Shown piece by piece: positions 1 to 9,559 of a stretch of DNA of 64,000 nt; positions within the stretch are counted from its first letter, which is position 1, and every line of letters starts with the position of its first letter. A program made the translations under genes and the position numbers. This stretch comes from Cellvibrio polysaccharolyticus (lineage in GTDB: Bacteria; Pseudomonadota; Gammaproteobacteria; Pseudomonadales; Cellvibrionaceae): the NCBI RefSeq assembly GCF_015182315.1, contig NZ_PRDL01000001.1, positions 124,001-188,000 of the forward strand, given 5' to 3'. The notes under the pieces were generated by a model, which was not told the origin of the DNA, searched no databases, and saw only the letters and a program-made list of their open reading frames with translations.

Positions 1-1082
1 ACATACAGGGAATCACTGTTTTCAGGCTCTTCCAGCAAGGCACTGCTGTTCGCATCAGACAGGGTAATTTTGATGTTGTCGGCACTGATAACGTTGGCTA
101 CATCAAGCAGGTAACTGACGTTGAAGCCGACTTCCAGAGAATCACCGGTGTAATCCACGGTAACCTCTTCCTGCGCTTCTTCCTGCTCCGGGTTGTTGGC
201 AACAATAGTCAGCACACCGGTGCTCAGCAACAAACGAACGCCGCGGTATTTTTCATTGGAGAGAATAGCGGTACGGGCAAACGCCTGCTTAAGTTCCAGA
301 CGTGAGCCGAGGATTACCTTGTTACCACCACGCGGCAATACCCGCTCGTATTCGGGGAATTTTCCGTCCACCAGCTTGGAGGTAAAGGTGTAATCCACCG
401 AGGTGACGCGAATGTGGTTGGCACTGAGGGTAACTTCTACCTGGTCGGTGGAGTCATCCAGCAGGCGCGACAATTCCAGTACCCCTTTACGCGGCAGAAT
501 GGCCTGAATGGTATCAGTGGTGTTTACCGCAACGGCACGGGTACACATCGCCATACGATGACCGTCGGTAGCAACCACACGCAGCTGGTCCTGACGAACC
601 TCCCACAACATGCCGTTGAGGTAATAGCGAACATCCTGCTGCGCCATCGCAAAGGCGGTGCGTTCAATAAGACGTTTGATCTCCTGACGGGCGCAGTTAA
701 ACTGCAAGTTACCCGGAGCATCTTCCACGTTGGGGAAATCGGAAGCAGGCAGGGTAGACAGGGTAAAACGGCTGCGGCCGCTTCTCACCAGAATGCGCTG
801 CTCTTCCTGGATAAACTCAATCATCGAGCCATCCGGCAAGGACTTGCAGATATCGACCAGTTTGCGCGCCGGTACGGTAATATCACCGGCAACACCGCCC
901 TGCTCTACCGGCACCCGGCCAATAATTTCCACTTCCAGATCGGTACCGGTCAGAGACAATTGGTCTCCTTTCAATACCAGCAACACGTTGGACAACACCG
1001 GTAACGTCTGACGACGCTCAACAACACCGGCAACCAATTGAAGGGGTTTCAGTAATGCCTCACGGGAAACGATAAATTTCAT
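1..1082 (-). CDS. dnaN: DNA polymerase III sliding clamp beta subunit (partial, C-terminus off the window edge)
   Basis: This is the ring-shaped processivity clamp that tethers DNA polymerase III to DNA at the replication fork. The reading frame opens at the minus-strand ATG complementary to 1080-1082 (MKFIVSREALLKPLQLV) and runs off the left edge after about 360 codons. The family is usually 366-367 residues, so only a handful of C-terminal residues are missing. Typical clamp segments are visible, including LPVLSNVLL near the N-terminus, VVATDGHRMA in the middle and EYERVLPRGG in the third domain. A GGAG-type ribosome site precedes the start. It lies 84 bases downstream of dnaA in the same direction, the standard dnaA-dnaN order. 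Identification is secure. Confidence 0.97.
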   Translation of the reverse strand, partial: MKFIVSREALLKPLQLVAGVVERRQTLPVLSNVLLVLKGDQLSLTGTDLEVEIIGRVPVEQGGVAGDITVPARKLVDICKSLPDGSMIEFIQEEQRILVRSGRSRFTLSTLPASDFPNVEDAPGNLQFNCARQEIKRLIERTAFAMAQQDVRYYLNGMLWEVRQDQLRVVATDGHRMAMCTRAVAVNTTDTIQAILPRKGVLELSRLLDDSTDQVEVTLSANHIRVTSVDYTFTSKLVDGKFPEYERVLPRGGNKVILGSRLELKQAFARTAILSNEKYRGVRLLLSTGVLTIVANNPEQEEAQEEVTVDYTGDSLEVGFNVSYLLDVANVISADNIKITLSDANSSALLEEPENSDSLY

Positions 1083-1166
1083 GTGCTGCTCTCTCCAGGT
1101 CCTGGGTAAAAGTATTCAGTTTCGACATCCGCTGCCTGGCAACAACCGGCAACACACAGTGCGTCA

Positions 1167-2669
1167 TCAGGTAGTTAATGAACGCAACAAATTCTTCATA
1201 TCTTCGCGGATATCCGCGTTTTCTTCCTGCAATTCCTTAATCTTGCGACAGGCGTGCAACACCGTGGTGTGGTCGCGGCCGCCAAAGGCCTCTCCGATCT
1301 CCGGCAGCGAATGATTGGTCAATTCCTTGGCCAATGCCATGGCAACCTGGCGCGGACGCGCTACAGAGCGGCTGCGGCGCTTGGAGAGCAATTCGTTAAC
1401 TTTGATCTTGTAATATTCGCCCACCACGCGCTGGATATTATCAATACCCACCTGCTTGTCTTGCAGAGCAAGCAAATCTTTCAGGGCTTCACGCACCAGT
1501 TCAACATCAATTGCCCGACCGGTGAAATTGGCGCTGGCGATGACCCGCTTCAAAGCACCTTCCAGATCACGGACGTTGGCACGAATGCGTTGCGCAATAA
1601 AGAAAGCGGCGTCGTGCGGCAGATCGATCCCCACCTGCTCGGCCTTCTTCATCAAAATCGCTACCCGGGTTTCCAGTTCCGGTGGCTCTACCGCTACGGT
1701 AAGCCCCCAGCCGAAGCGCGACTTCAACCGCTCTTCCAGGCCGTTGATTTCCTTCGGGAAACGGTCACAGGTCAGGATGATCTGACGACCCCCTTCCAAC
1801 AGCGAGTTAAAGGTGTGGAAAAACTCTTCCTGGGAGCGCTCTTTGCCGGCAAAAAACTGGATATCATCGATCAACAAGGCATCCATGGAACGATAGTAGC
1901 GCTTGAAGTCATTGATAGCATTCAGCTGCAAGGCTTTCACCATATCCGCCACAAAGCGCTCGGAATGCAGGTACACCACTTTGGCGTTGGGGTTGCGCGC
2001 CACCATGGCGTTGCCGACAGCTTGCATCAAGTGAGTCTTGCCGAGACCTACACCGCCATAAATAAACAGCGGGTTGTAAGCGCCACCAGGATTTTCCGCT
2101 ACCTGTCTGGCCGCTGCCAGGCCGAGCTGGTTGGATTTACCTTCTACAAAGGTGGCGAAGGTAGAAGCGGCATTCAAGTAATTGCTGTGTTTAAGGCCAC
2201 CTTCAATATCGGTGTCTTGCAAAGCACGGGCATTTTTCGGCGGATCAATATCCAGTTCCTGCTGACGCAGCGACGGATTGACGTTATAGGTGGCGACCGG
2301 TGGGGTAATGAGCGACTGGTCACGGCTGGTATTCGGTAGCAACTCTATGCGTTCCGGCGCCGCAGGTGCCGCAACCGGGGTACTCACAGGAGCGGCTGAG
2401 GAGGAGAAAGCCGGCCTCGCCGTCTGGCCTATACCGATGACAACATTCAGGATGCTCTCCTGATGGTAGTGGGAAACCAGCTCGCGAATGCGGGTGATAA
2501 ATTTTTCCGAAACCCAATTACAAATAAAGCGATTAGGCGCCAACAGGCGCAGTTCATCCGGCCCGGCGGTCTCATCAATTTGCAATGGCCGAATCCAGGT
2601 ATTGAATTGTTGTGGTGGTAATTCTTCCTGCAAACTGGCCGCACAAAGATTCCAGACTGATTGCAACAA
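1167..2669 (-). CDS. dnaA: Chromosomal replication initiator protein DnaA
   Basis: DnaA is the ATP-dependent initiator that binds DnaA boxes at oriC, melts the AT-rich region and loads the DnaB helicase; it is also a transcription regulator. The 500-residue product has the four family domains: an N-terminal DnaB-interaction domain ([11 protein letters not shown]), a variable linker rich in Pro/Ala (about residues 85-165), an AAA+ core with Walker [10 protein letters not shown] and Walker [10 protein letters not shown], and the C-terminal box-binding signature [14 protein letters not shown]. No ATG fits: the frame starts with TTG (a second TTG follows directly), preceded by a GGGGGAA ribosome site. 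It is divergent from rpmH, and exact DnaA boxes lie upstream, consistent with autoregulation. Confidence 0.98.
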   Translation of the reverse strand: MLQSVWNLCAASLQEELPPQQFNTWIRPLQIDETAGPDELRLLAPNRFICNWVSEKFITRIRELVSHYHQESILNVVIGIGQTARPAFSSSAAPVSTPVAAPAAPERIELLPNTSRDQSLITPPVATYNVNPSLRQQELDIDPPKNARALQDTDIEGGLKHSNYLNAASTFATFVEGKSNQLGLAAARQVAENPGGAYNPLFIYGGVGLGKTHLMQAVGNAMVARNPNAKVVYLHSERFVADMVKALQLNAINDFKRYYRSMDALLIDDIQFFAGKERSQEEFFHTFNSLLEGGRQIILTCDRFPKEINGLEERLKSRFGWGLTVAVEPPELETRVAILMKKAEQVGIDLPHDAAFFIAQRIRANVRDLEGALKRVIASANFTGRAIDVELVREALKDLLALQDKQVGIDNIQRVVGEYYKIKVNELLSKRRSRSVARPRQVAMALAKELTNHSLPEIGEAFGGRDHTTVLHACRKIKELQEENADIREDMKNLLRSLTT

Positions 2670-3061
2670 ACCGGCTATTCCCCCAATCGTTCTTTTCGCT
2701 AATAAATGGGCAAGTTTACCGTCATGCGGTCAGGTTATCCACAACCTGGTAAAAATAATCCACGGATTGGAAGATTTGCTTATTTCAAAAGGCATCGCTT
2801 AAACCCCTTTAAAACAAGCACTTGGAGGCCTGCGCCTGACCCGCTGCCGGGGCTACAAATAACCAACCTGTGGATAAACTGTGATTAACCCATGATTATC
2901 CTGAGTACAAGCAGGTATAATCCCCGGCCGGGCAAAAAAGCGGTATTTAGATCGAATAATCGACAAATTCATTTGCTTTAAACGGGTAGATTCTATAGAA
3001 TTCCGCGGCTTTTCACACACCGTGTGATTATTATTTACCGCATAACTAGCAGGTTAGTTTC
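2670..3061. promoter_or_regulatory. dnaA-rpmH intergenic region with DnaA boxes (secondary origin candidate)
   Basis: This 392-bp gene-free region separates divergent dnaA and rpmH. It contains two exact DnaA boxes, TTATCCACA at 2735-2743 and its complement TGTGGATAA at 2869-2877, and a weaker one (TAATCCACG) near 2754. A possible rpmH promoter is TTTGCT at 2972-2977 and TATAGA at 2994-2999 with a 16-bp spacer. In Pseudomonas the functional origin lies in this intergenic position (established knowledge), but here the region upstream of mnmG has more boxes and a better AT-rich stretch, so this one may serve mainly for dnaA autoregulation. Confidence 0.55.
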
Positions 3062-3196
3062 ATGAAAAGAACATTTCAGCCCAGCACTCTCAAGCGCGCT
3101 CGCAATCACGGTTTTCGCGCTCGTATGGCTACCAAAAACGGTCGCCTGGTTTTGGCTCGCCGTCGTGCCAAAGGCCGCAAGCAATTAACTGCTTAA
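3062..3196 (+). CDS. rpmH: 50S ribosomal protein L34
   Basis: L34 is a small basic protein of the large ribosomal subunit. The 44-residue product begins [18 protein letters not shown] and ends with the lysine/arginine-rich tail typical of the family; length and sequence match closely. The ATG at 3062 follows the AGGTTAG leader. The gene begins the rpmH-rnpA-yidD-yidC-mnmE cluster, and rnpA starts 46 bases downstream, as in most bacteria. It is too short for many ORF filters but unmistakable. Confidence 0.98.
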   Translation: MKRTFQPSTLKRARNHGFRARMATKNGRLVLARRRAKGRKQLTA

Positions 3197-3242
3197 TCTC
3201 CTGTTAATTGCAGACTGCCCCAATCAATGACAGGTCGTCAGA

Positions 3243-3638
3243 GTGACCAAACACGCGTTTCCAAAATCGCTTCGTTTGCTGCACTCTGGCGACTTTCAGC
3301 TGGTTTTTGCTAACCCTCCTTTCCGTGCTTCTCATCAGCATCTGTTGATGCTTGCCCGCCCCAACGGTTTGCCTTGTGCACGTCTGGGATTGGTCATCGC
3401 CAAAAAACATGTCCGCCACGCCGTACAACGAAACCGCATGAAGCGCCTGATTCGCGAAAGTTTTCGCCATCGGCAGCAATCTTTACGTGGTTTAGATGTT
3501 ATTGTACTGGCCCGCAAGGGCATGGATTCGCTGGATAACCGACAGTTGCGAGCACAATTGGAGCCGCAGTGGCAGCGGGTTACACGCAAATATGCGCAGA
3601 GCCTGTCGTCACCCGCAGCTGACAACACCCCGGGATAG
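3243..3638 (+). CDS. rnpA: Ribonuclease P protein component
   Basis: This is the protein subunit of RNase P, which binds the catalytic RNA and the 5' leader of precursor tRNA. The 131-residue product has the conserved RNA-binding RNR segment ([16 protein letters not shown], about residues 60-75) followed by [10 protein letters not shown]. The start is GTG at 3243 ([18 protein letters not shown]). The C-terminus carries a short Ser/Pro/Ala extension that overlaps nothing; the stop lies 7 bases before yidD. The gene belongs to the rpmH-rnpA-yidD-yidC group. Confidence 0.96.
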   Translation: MTKHAFPKSLRLLHSGDFQLVFANPPFRASHQHLLMLARPNGLPCARLGLVIAKKHVRHAVQRNRMKRLIRESFRHRQQSLRGLDVIVLARKGMDSLDNRQLRAQLEPQWQRVTRKYAQSLSSPAADNTPG

Positions 3639-3645
3639 TTCTGCT

Positions 3646-3894
3646 ATGCGCTGGCTGGCTATAAAACTGATTCATGTTTATCGCTATCTGCTCAGCCCAT
3701 GGATAGGCAATCAATGCCGCTTTTATCCCACGTGTTCGCACTATGCGGAAGAAGCAATCAACCTTCACGGGATCACCAAAGGGAGTTATCTCACGGTGCG
3801 TCGCCTGTTGAAATGTCATCCCTGGCACCAAGGCGGTCTGGATCCTGTACCGGAAAAAACCACCAAATCACACCCAATTGATGGTAGTAAATAA
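3646..3894 (+). CDS. yidD: Membrane protein insertion efficiency factor YidD
   Basis: YidD is a small membrane-associated protein that helps YidC insert inner-membrane proteins. The ATG at 3646 gives an 82-residue protein with the family pattern: an amphipathic N-terminus ([20 protein letters not shown]), then [15 protein letters not shown], then [15 protein letters not shown]. The three cysteines CRFYPTC and KCHPW are conserved in the family. A longer reading frame opens upstream inside rnpA, but the start at 3646 fits the family length. It sits between rnpA and yidC, and its stop codon is 1 base before the yidC ATG. Confidence 0.95.
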   Translation: MRWLAIKLIHVYRYLLSPWIGNQCRFYPTCSHYAEEAINLHGITKGSYLTVRRLLKCHPWHQGGLDPVPEKTTKSHPIDGSK

Positions 3895-3895
3895 G

Positions 3896-5554
3896 ATGGA
3901 TTGGCAAAAAAACCTGTTAATTGCGGCAATCATAGCCGTCCTTTTCATGCTGGTTATCCGCTGGAATGACTTTCAGGAATCTCTACCGGCCGCCAACGCT
4001 CCGGTCAGCAGTGCCCAGCAAACCGATTTCAATGCGTCTTCCGACGCCGCCACCGCGGGAGATATTCCCAGCCTGCCAGGCACCACACAAGCGGTACCGG
4101 TCGCCAATAGCACCAGCACCAACGTGATCAAAGTGGTCACCGATAGCCTGGTGATTGAGATTGATCCGCAAGGCGGCGATATCGTGCATGTGGCTTTGCC
4201 CCGTCATTACGATGCGCTGAATACTCCGGACGTACCTTTTGTACTGCTGGATAACCGCGATCATCACACCTATGTTGCGCAAAGTGGTCTGATTGGTGCC
4301 AACGGTACCGATAGCGCCGCTGGCCGCCCGCTGTTTACCAGCGCGCAAACTGAATACCGTCTGGCAGATGGCGAAAACCAGCTGAATGTTGATCTGGTTT
4401 TCCAGCAAGGCCAGACCACCATCACCAAACGTTTTGTATTCACTCGCAACGAATACCTGGTTAACGTCGATTACCTGATTGATAACCGCAGTGACAGCGT
4501 CTGGAGCGGCAATCTCTACGGTCAGATCAAACGTGACAGTCAAAGCTTCCATAAGGTGAGTGCACTGGAGATGAACCCGTTCCTGGGTGCTGCCATCACC
4601 ACCAACGACGAAAACTACAAGAAGCTCACTTTCAAGGATTTGAATGAAAGTGAATTCCGTACGGTAAAACAGGGTGGCTGGGTTGCCATGGTGCAGCACT
4701 ACTTCGTCAGCGCCTGGGTTCCCGATGCCAATCAGGAAAACAACTACCACCTGCGCCGTATCGGCAATCAGGATATCTACCTGTTGGGCTTTACCGGTCC
4801 GCGCGTTGAAGTAGCGGCTGGTAGCACCGGCTCACTGAGTACCTCTTTCTATGCCGGCCCGAAAGACACCGAGCGACTGGCTGAAATTTCCCGCTATCTG
4901 GATCTGACCGTAGATTACGGCTGGTTGTGGTGGATTGCCAAGCCATTGTTCTGGTTGCTGAAGTTTATCCACTCCTTTGTGAATAACTGGGGTCTGGCCA
5001 TTATCGGTTTGACGCTGGTAGTAAAAGCGGTGTTCTTCCACCTCAGTGCGACCAGCTACCGCTCCATGGCGAGAATGCGCAAACTGGCACCAAAACTGGC
5101 TGACCTGAAAGAGCGTTATGGCGATGACCGTCAGAAAATGTCTCAGGAAATGATGAAGCTGTACAAAACCGAGAAGGTAAATCCGCTCGGTGGCTGCTTG
5201 CCGATTCTGGTGCAAATGCCGGTGTTCCTGGCGCTGTACTGGACACTGATGGAATCGGTAGAGCTGCGTCACTCGCCGTTCTTCCTGTGGATAACTGACC
5301 TGTCGGTAAAAGATCCCTACTTTGTACTGCCGTTGATCATGGGTCTCACCATGTGGCTGCAAATGAAGCTCAACCCGACACCGCCGGACCCAATGCAAGC
5401 CCGTATTATGCAGTTGATGCCGGTGGTATTTACCTTCCTGTTCCTGTGGTTCCCGGCCGGTCTGGTATTGTATTGGGTAACCAACAACACGCTGGGTATT
5501 CTGCAGCAGTGGTACATTACCCGTCAGATTGAAAAAGCTGACACCACCGCCTGA
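3896..5554 (+). CDS. yidC: Membrane protein insertase YidC
   Basis: YidC inserts and folds inner-membrane proteins, alone or with the Sec translocon; the F1Fo c-subunit encoded in this window is a classic substrate. The chosen ATG at 3896 gives MDWQKNLLIAAIIAVLFML, the usual N-terminal membrane anchor; upstream in-frame codons overlap yidD. A large periplasmic domain (about residues 30-340) follows, then the five-helix core with GCLPILVQMPVFLALYW and the last helices ending in NNTLGILQQWYITR. The length of 552 residues matches the gammaproteobacterial family. The gene carries an incidental exact DnaA box at 5286-5294. Confidence 0.97.
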   Translation: MDWQKNLLIAAIIAVLFMLVIRWNDFQESLPAANAPVSSAQQTDFNASSDAATAGDIPSLPGTTQAVPVANSTSTNVIKVVTDSLVIEIDPQGGDIVHVALPRHYDALNTPDVPFVLLDNRDHHTYVAQSGLIGANGTDSAAGRPLFTSAQTEYRLADGENQLNVDLVFQQGQTTITKRFVFTRNEYLVNVDYLIDNRSDSVWSGNLYGQIKRDSQSFHKVSALEMNPFLGAAITTNDENYKKLTFKDLNESEFRTVKQGGWVAMVQHYFVSAWVPDANQENNYHLRRIGNQDIYLLGFTGPRVEVAAGSTGSLSTSFYAGPKDTERLAEISRYLDLTVDYGWLWWIAKPLFWLLKFIHSFVNNWGLAIIGLTLVVKAVFFHLSATSYRSMARMRKLAPKLADLKERYGDDRQKMSQEMMKLYKTEKVNPLGGCLPILVQMPVFLALYWTLMESVELRHSPFFLWITDLSVKDPYFVLPLIMGLTMWLQMKLNPTPPDPMQARIMQLMPVVFTFLFLWFPAGLVLYWVTNNTLGILQQWYITRQIEKADTTA

Positions 5555-5563
5555 TAATCCGCT

Positions 5564-6928
5564 GTGACTTTTCATTCCGACACTATTGCCGCCATCGCCA
5601 CCGCCCCCGGACGGGGTGGTGTCGGCATTGTCCGCGTTTCCGGCCCTTTGGTTAACAAGGTTACTGCAACCCTGCTAAACCAGCCATTACAACCCCGTCA
5701 CGCTCATTACCTGCCTTTTCTTACCGCCGATGGTCAACTCATCGACGAAGGCATTGCGCTGTTCTTTCCTGGCCCGAATTCTTTTACCGGCGAAGATGTG
5801 CTGGAGTTTCAAGGCCATGGCGGCCCGGTTATTCTCGACATGCTATTGCGGGAAATTACCCGGTTAGGTGTGCGCTTGGCCCGACCTGGCGAGTTTTCCG
5901 AGCGGGCCTTTCTCAATGACAAACTCGATCTGGCCCAGGCAGAAGCCATTGCCGACCTGATTGAAGCCTCCAGCGAACAGGCCGCCCGCAATGCACTGCA
6001 ATCCTTGCAGGGTGCTTTTTCGCAGCGCATTAACGAACTGGTAGAAGCGCTGATCCAGCTGCGCATTTATGTCGAAGCGGCGATTGATTTTCCGGAAGAA
6101 GAAATCGACTTCCTCAGTGATGGCCACGTCGCCAGCCAGATGCAAACGATAGAACAGGCACTCAACGCGGTTTTCCAGGAAGCCAAACAGGGTGTGCTGG
6201 TGCGCGATGGCATGCGCGTAGTGATTGCCGGCCGCCCCAATGCCGGAAAATCCAGCCTGCTCAATGCCCTCAGTGGCCGCGACAGCGCTATTGTTACCAG
6301 CATTGAAGGCACCACCCGCGATGTGTTGCGCGAACATATCCATATAGATGGTATGCCGCTGCACATTATTGACACCGCCGGCCTGCGCGAAAGCCCGGAC
6401 GAAGTAGAGCAAATCGGTATTCAGCGCGCCTGGGATGAAATTCAACAGGCAGATCGTATTTTGCTGCTGGTAGATAGCCGCACGACAGCTGACACCGACG
6501 CAGCCACTATTTGGCCGGCGTTTGTTGATCAGTTAGCGGATACCGGCAAATTAACGCTGGTGCGCAACAAAATTGACCTTAGTGAAGAAGCTGCCGGTTT
6601 GCGGGTGCAAGGTGCCAACCCTTGTATTGGCATCAGTGCCGCCACCGGTGCCGGTATTGACGCACTGAAACAGCACTTGAAAGAACACATGGGTTTTCAG
6701 CAAACCGGTGAAGGTGGCTTTACGGCTCGCCGCCGCCATCTGGATGCTCTGGAACGCGCTCAGGATTATTTGCTGCAAGGCAAACTGCAATTACAAGGCT
6801 ACGCCGCTGGCGAACTGCTCGCCGAAGATTTACGCCAGGCCCAACACGCGCTGGGCGAAATTACCGGACAATTTACCCCCGACGACCTGCTGGGTCGGAT
6901 CTTTTCCAGTTTTTGTATCGGTAAATGA
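5564..6928 (+). CDS. mnmE: tRNA uridine-5-carboxymethylaminomethyl modification GTPase MnmE
   Basis: MnmE works with MnmG (also encoded here) to install the cmnm5 group on wobble uridine 34 of several tRNAs. The 454-residue protein has an N-terminal folate-binding domain ([19 protein letters not shown]), a central helical domain, an inserted G domain with [14 protein letters not shown] near residue 222 and DTAGL, and the terminal motif FCIGK containing the essential cysteine. The start is GTG at 5564, nine bases after the yidC stop. The gene order yidC-mnmE is conserved. Confidence 0.97.
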   Translation: MTFHSDTIAAIATAPGRGGVGIVRVSGPLVNKVTATLLNQPLQPRHAHYLPFLTADGQLIDEGIALFFPGPNSFTGEDVLEFQGHGGPVILDMLLREITRLGVRLARPGEFSERAFLNDKLDLAQAEAIADLIEASSEQAARNALQSLQGAFSQRINELVEALIQLRIYVEAAIDFPEEEIDFLSDGHVASQMQTIEQALNAVFQEAKQGVLVRDGMRVVIAGRPNAGKSSLLNALSGRDSAIVTSIEGTTRDVLREHIHIDGMPLHIIDTAGLRESPDEVEQIGIQRAWDEIQQADRILLLVDSRTTADTDAATIWPAFVDQLADTGKLTLVRNKIDLSEEAAGLRVQGANPCIGISAATGAGIDALKQHLKEHMGFQQTGEGGFTARRRHLDALERAQDYLLQGKLQLQGYAAGELLAEDLRQAQHALGEITGQFTPDDLLGRIFSSFCIGK

Positions 6929-7055
6929 TCAAAAACTTGCCCTAAATCCGGCATAAGCTCGCGAACACACCGATACTGATAACCAACGAATTCAATCTCA
7001 TCCGGATTGCCTGACAGCTGATGTCGGGCGTTGGCTGTCATAAACGGAAATTTGC

Positions 7056-8606
7056 ATGAAGAACATGCTCCAGCTTTTCTCCCCTGCCCGCCTGTTACTG
7101 CTTGCCTGTCTGGTTCTGCTGGCGGCCTGCTCAATGCAGCCGCCGCGGGAAAGAACCAGCCATACCATGCTACCCGCCGATGAAATTCTCGACACGACGC
7201 TGGGTAAGGCGGTTGCAGAGCGCACTGCCAAGCACCCGGGGATGTCCGGTATTCAACCGCTGGCCGATGCGCTGGATGCCTTTTCAGCGCGGGTGTTTCT
7301 CGCCCGTATGGCAGAAAAAACCCTCGATGTGCAGTATTACATCTGGCGCAAGGACACCACCGGCACGGTGCTGCTGCATGAACTCTACCAGGCCGCTGAA
7401 CGCGGGGTGCGGGTGCGTTTGCTGCTGGATGACAACGGCATCTCCGGTATGGACGACTGGCTGGCGCTACTCAACAGCCACCCGAACCTGGAAGTCAGGC
7501 TGTTCAATCCCTTTGCCTTGCGCAAGGCACGCATGCTGGGCTTTATTACCGACTTCTCGCGCGCCAACCGGCGTATGCACAACAAATCCTATACTGCCGA
7601 CCAATCCATCACCATCACCGGTGGGCGTAACGTCGGTGATGAATACTTTGCTGCCACTGACGGCCTTTTGTTTGCTGACCTTGATGTGATTGCCGCTGGC
7701 CCGGCGGCAGTTGCCATCAGCGAAGATTTTGACCGCTACTGGGCAAGCCAGTCAGCCTACCCGGTTGATCAGCTGTTCCAGCGCAACACCTCACGTGAAA
7801 CCCTCGCCAACGAAGCCAGCGCTATCCTCGGCAGCGAAGAAGCCGCCCGCTACGCCGCAGAACTGATGGGCTCCGGGTTTCGCGAACGGCTATTGTCCGG
7901 TGATATGCAAATGGAATGGGTAAAAACCCGCCTGGTGAGCGACGACCCGGCAAAAGGCCTGGGCAAAGCCGATGTCAGTGATCTGATGATTTACAGCCTG
8001 GCCAAATTGCTTGGCAAACCGGAGCGCAGCCTGGATCTGGTGTCGCCCTATTTCGTGCCCACCAAAGCCGGTGTGGAAGTATTCAGCGCGCTGGCGCAGG
8101 AGGGCATTGAAGTGCGCATCCTCACCAATGCTTTGGAAGCCACCGACGTGGCAGCGGTGCATTCCGGTTATGCCAAACGCCGTAAAGCCCTGTTAAAAGC
8201 TGGCGTTTTGCTCTATGAAATGCAGAGTAACGCCGTGCGACCCGATGGCGGCAGCGCCGGTATCTTTGGCAGCTCAGGCTCAAGTTTGCACGCCAAAACC
8301 TTTGCAATTGACGGAGAACGGGTGTTTATCGGCTCCTTCAACTTTGACCCTCGCTCGGCCAACCTCAATACCGAACTGGGCTTCGTGATTGAAAGTAAAA
8401 GCCTGGCCGAAGCGACCGATCGGGTGTTTAGCAAAGAAGTCCCGATTGCCGCTTATCAGGTAAAGCTGGATGATCGCGGCGGGGTTTACTGGTTGCAACA
8501 CACCGACACCGAACCGGTGATCTATCACACCGAGCCCAATGTGGGCTGGCTGAAACGTGCCGGGGTAAAAATCATGTCATGGCTACCCATTGAGTGGCTA
8601 CTCTGA
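7056..8606 (+). CDS. Phospholipase D family lipoprotein (ClsC/YmdC-like cardiolipin synthase)
   Basis: The product has a lipoprotein signal peptide (LLLLACLVLLAAC, cleavage before the Cys at about residue 24) and two HKD phosphodiesterase motifs: HNKSYTAD followed by GGRNVGDEYF in the first half, and HAKTFAID followed by GSFNFDPRS in the second. This is the layout of ClsC-type cardiolipin synthases and related periplasmic phosphatidyltransferases, about 470-520 residues, so a role in phospholipid head-group exchange is inferred. The ATG at 7056 has only a weak ribosome site. It has no obvious operon partner; marC-like follows 105 bases downstream. A lipoprotein nuclease of the same superfamily is the main alternative. 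Confidence 0.85.
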   Translation: MKNMLQLFSPARLLLLACLVLLAACSMQPPRERTSHTMLPADEILDTTLGKAVAERTAKHPGMSGIQPLADALDAFSARVFLARMAEKTLDVQYYIWRKDTTGTVLLHELYQAAERGVRVRLLLDDNGISGMDDWLALLNSHPNLEVRLFNPFALRKARMLGFITDFSRANRRMHNKSYTADQSITITGGRNVGDEYFAATDGLLFADLDVIAAGPAAVAISEDFDRYWASQSAYPVDQLFQRNTSRETLANEASAILGSEEAARYAAELMGSGFRERLLSGDMQMEWVKTRLVSDDPAKGLGKADVSDLMIYSLAKLLGKPERSLDLVSPYFVPTKAGVEVFSALAQEGIEVRILTNALEATDVAAVHSGYAKRRKALLKAGVLLYEMQSNAVRPDGGSAGIFGSSGSSLHAKTFAIDGERVFIGSFNFDPRSANLNTELGFVIESKSLAEATDRVFSKEVPIAAYQVKLDDRGGVYWLQHTDTEPVIYHTEPNVGWLKRAGVKIMSWLPIEWLL

Positions 8607-8711
8607 ACCAGACCACAAGGTTGGTTGTCAGCTTGAAAGACGCCTGGTTTGAAAGCGCAACCTTGAGCGTTTACCCTTATTGCCCTGAACCGCTGAAAGG
8701 AACCCTGCTAC

Positions 8712-9404
8712 GTGTTACATGAAATTGCACAATTGATGGGTCTGGTGGGTGTCGGTTTGCTGTTAATGCTACCGCTGGCCAACCCGCTCACGTCAATGTC
8801 TTTGTTGATGGCATTGGGTAAATCGTTTACTGAAGAAGAACGCAATCGTCAGATCAATCAGGCTACCGGGTATGTGATCGGTATTATGCTGGTGGCCTAT
8901 TACGGTGGGAATCTGGTGATGGATGCCTTCGGGATCTCCATTCCCGGGTTACGTATTGCCGGTGGGCTGATTGTGTCCTACATCGGTTTCAGCATGCTAT
9001 TTCCCAATAACACCCTGGACAGCATTCCTGAAGCCGATCAAACCGCCGATGCTATTCGCCGCCGTGAAACCCCCAATATTGCCTTTGTGCCTCTTGCCCT
9101 GCCTGGTACTGCCGGCCCGGGTACCATCGCGATGATTATCAGCGCTACCTCCACCTTGAAAGCCAGCCCGGAGGTTTATCCGGTGTGGGTGGTGTTGCTG
9201 TCACCCTTGTTGATTTTCTTTACCCTGGGCGGGATTTTCTGGATCTGTTTACGTTCATCCAAACAGCTGGTTACCCTGGCGGGACCAGGTGGTATTGAAG
9301 CGATTTCGCGGATTATGGGTTTTATGCTGATTTGTATGGGCGTTCAGTTCGTGATTAATGGCATCGTTGAAATTACTACCTCCTTACATATACCACCTCA
9401 ATAA
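8712..9404 (+). CDS. MarC family integral membrane protein
   Basis: This 230-residue protein has about six hydrophobic segments and the family features LPLANPLTSMSLLMAL near the N-terminus and PLALPGTAGPGTIAMII in the middle, so it belongs to the MarC/YchE family of inner-membrane proteins. Their function is not established (the old link to multiple antibiotic resistance has not held up). The start is GTG at 8712 with AAGGAA about ten bases upstream. It is followed by a long palindrome and the oriC-like region, so it is probably monocistronic. Confidence 0.88.
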   Translation: MLHEIAQLMGLVGVGLLLMLPLANPLTSMSLLMALGKSFTEEERNRQINQATGYVIGIMLVAYYGGNLVMDAFGISIPGLRIAGGLIVSYIGFSMLFPNNTLDSIPEADQTADAIRRRETPNIAFVPLALPGTAGPGTIAMIISATSTLKASPEVYPVWVVLLSPLLIFFTLGGIFWICLRSSKQLVTLAGPGGIEAISRIMGFMLICMGVQFVINGIVEITTSLHIPPQ

Positions 9405-9424
9405 AACCGATTTTTCTCTACGGC

Positions 9425-9524
9425 ATCTGGTCTGTATCGCTATCAGACTCGCCGTGAATGCATCCCTGCAGGCTCGACTGCCGCATCCCTGCGGCAGACG
9501 GTCTGATAGCGATACAGACCAGAT
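9425..9524. repeat. Long palindrome with 24-bp perfect arms (REP-like element)
   Basis: The arms at 9425-9448 and 9501-9524 are perfect reverse complements of 24 bp (beginning ATCTGGTCTGTATCGC). The 52-bp interior contains a second hairpin (TGCCGC / GCGGCA, around 9480-9496) and two copies of CATCCCTGC. The inner wording resembles intergenic palindromic repeats I recognise in other gammaproteobacteria, which is from memory and not a search result. It lies 20 bases after the MarC-family stop codon and may also act as its terminator, although there is no clear T tract. Confidence 0.75.
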
Positions 9525-9559
9525 ACCTCATTAACTCCGTGCGTTAACGAACCCTTTTA

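Noticed and set aside
6799..7134. Minus-strand 111-codon frame over the end of mnmE
   Set aside because: Its C-terminal half is antisense to the conserved mnmE tail, and the rest lies in the mnmE/phospholipase gap without a good start or family.
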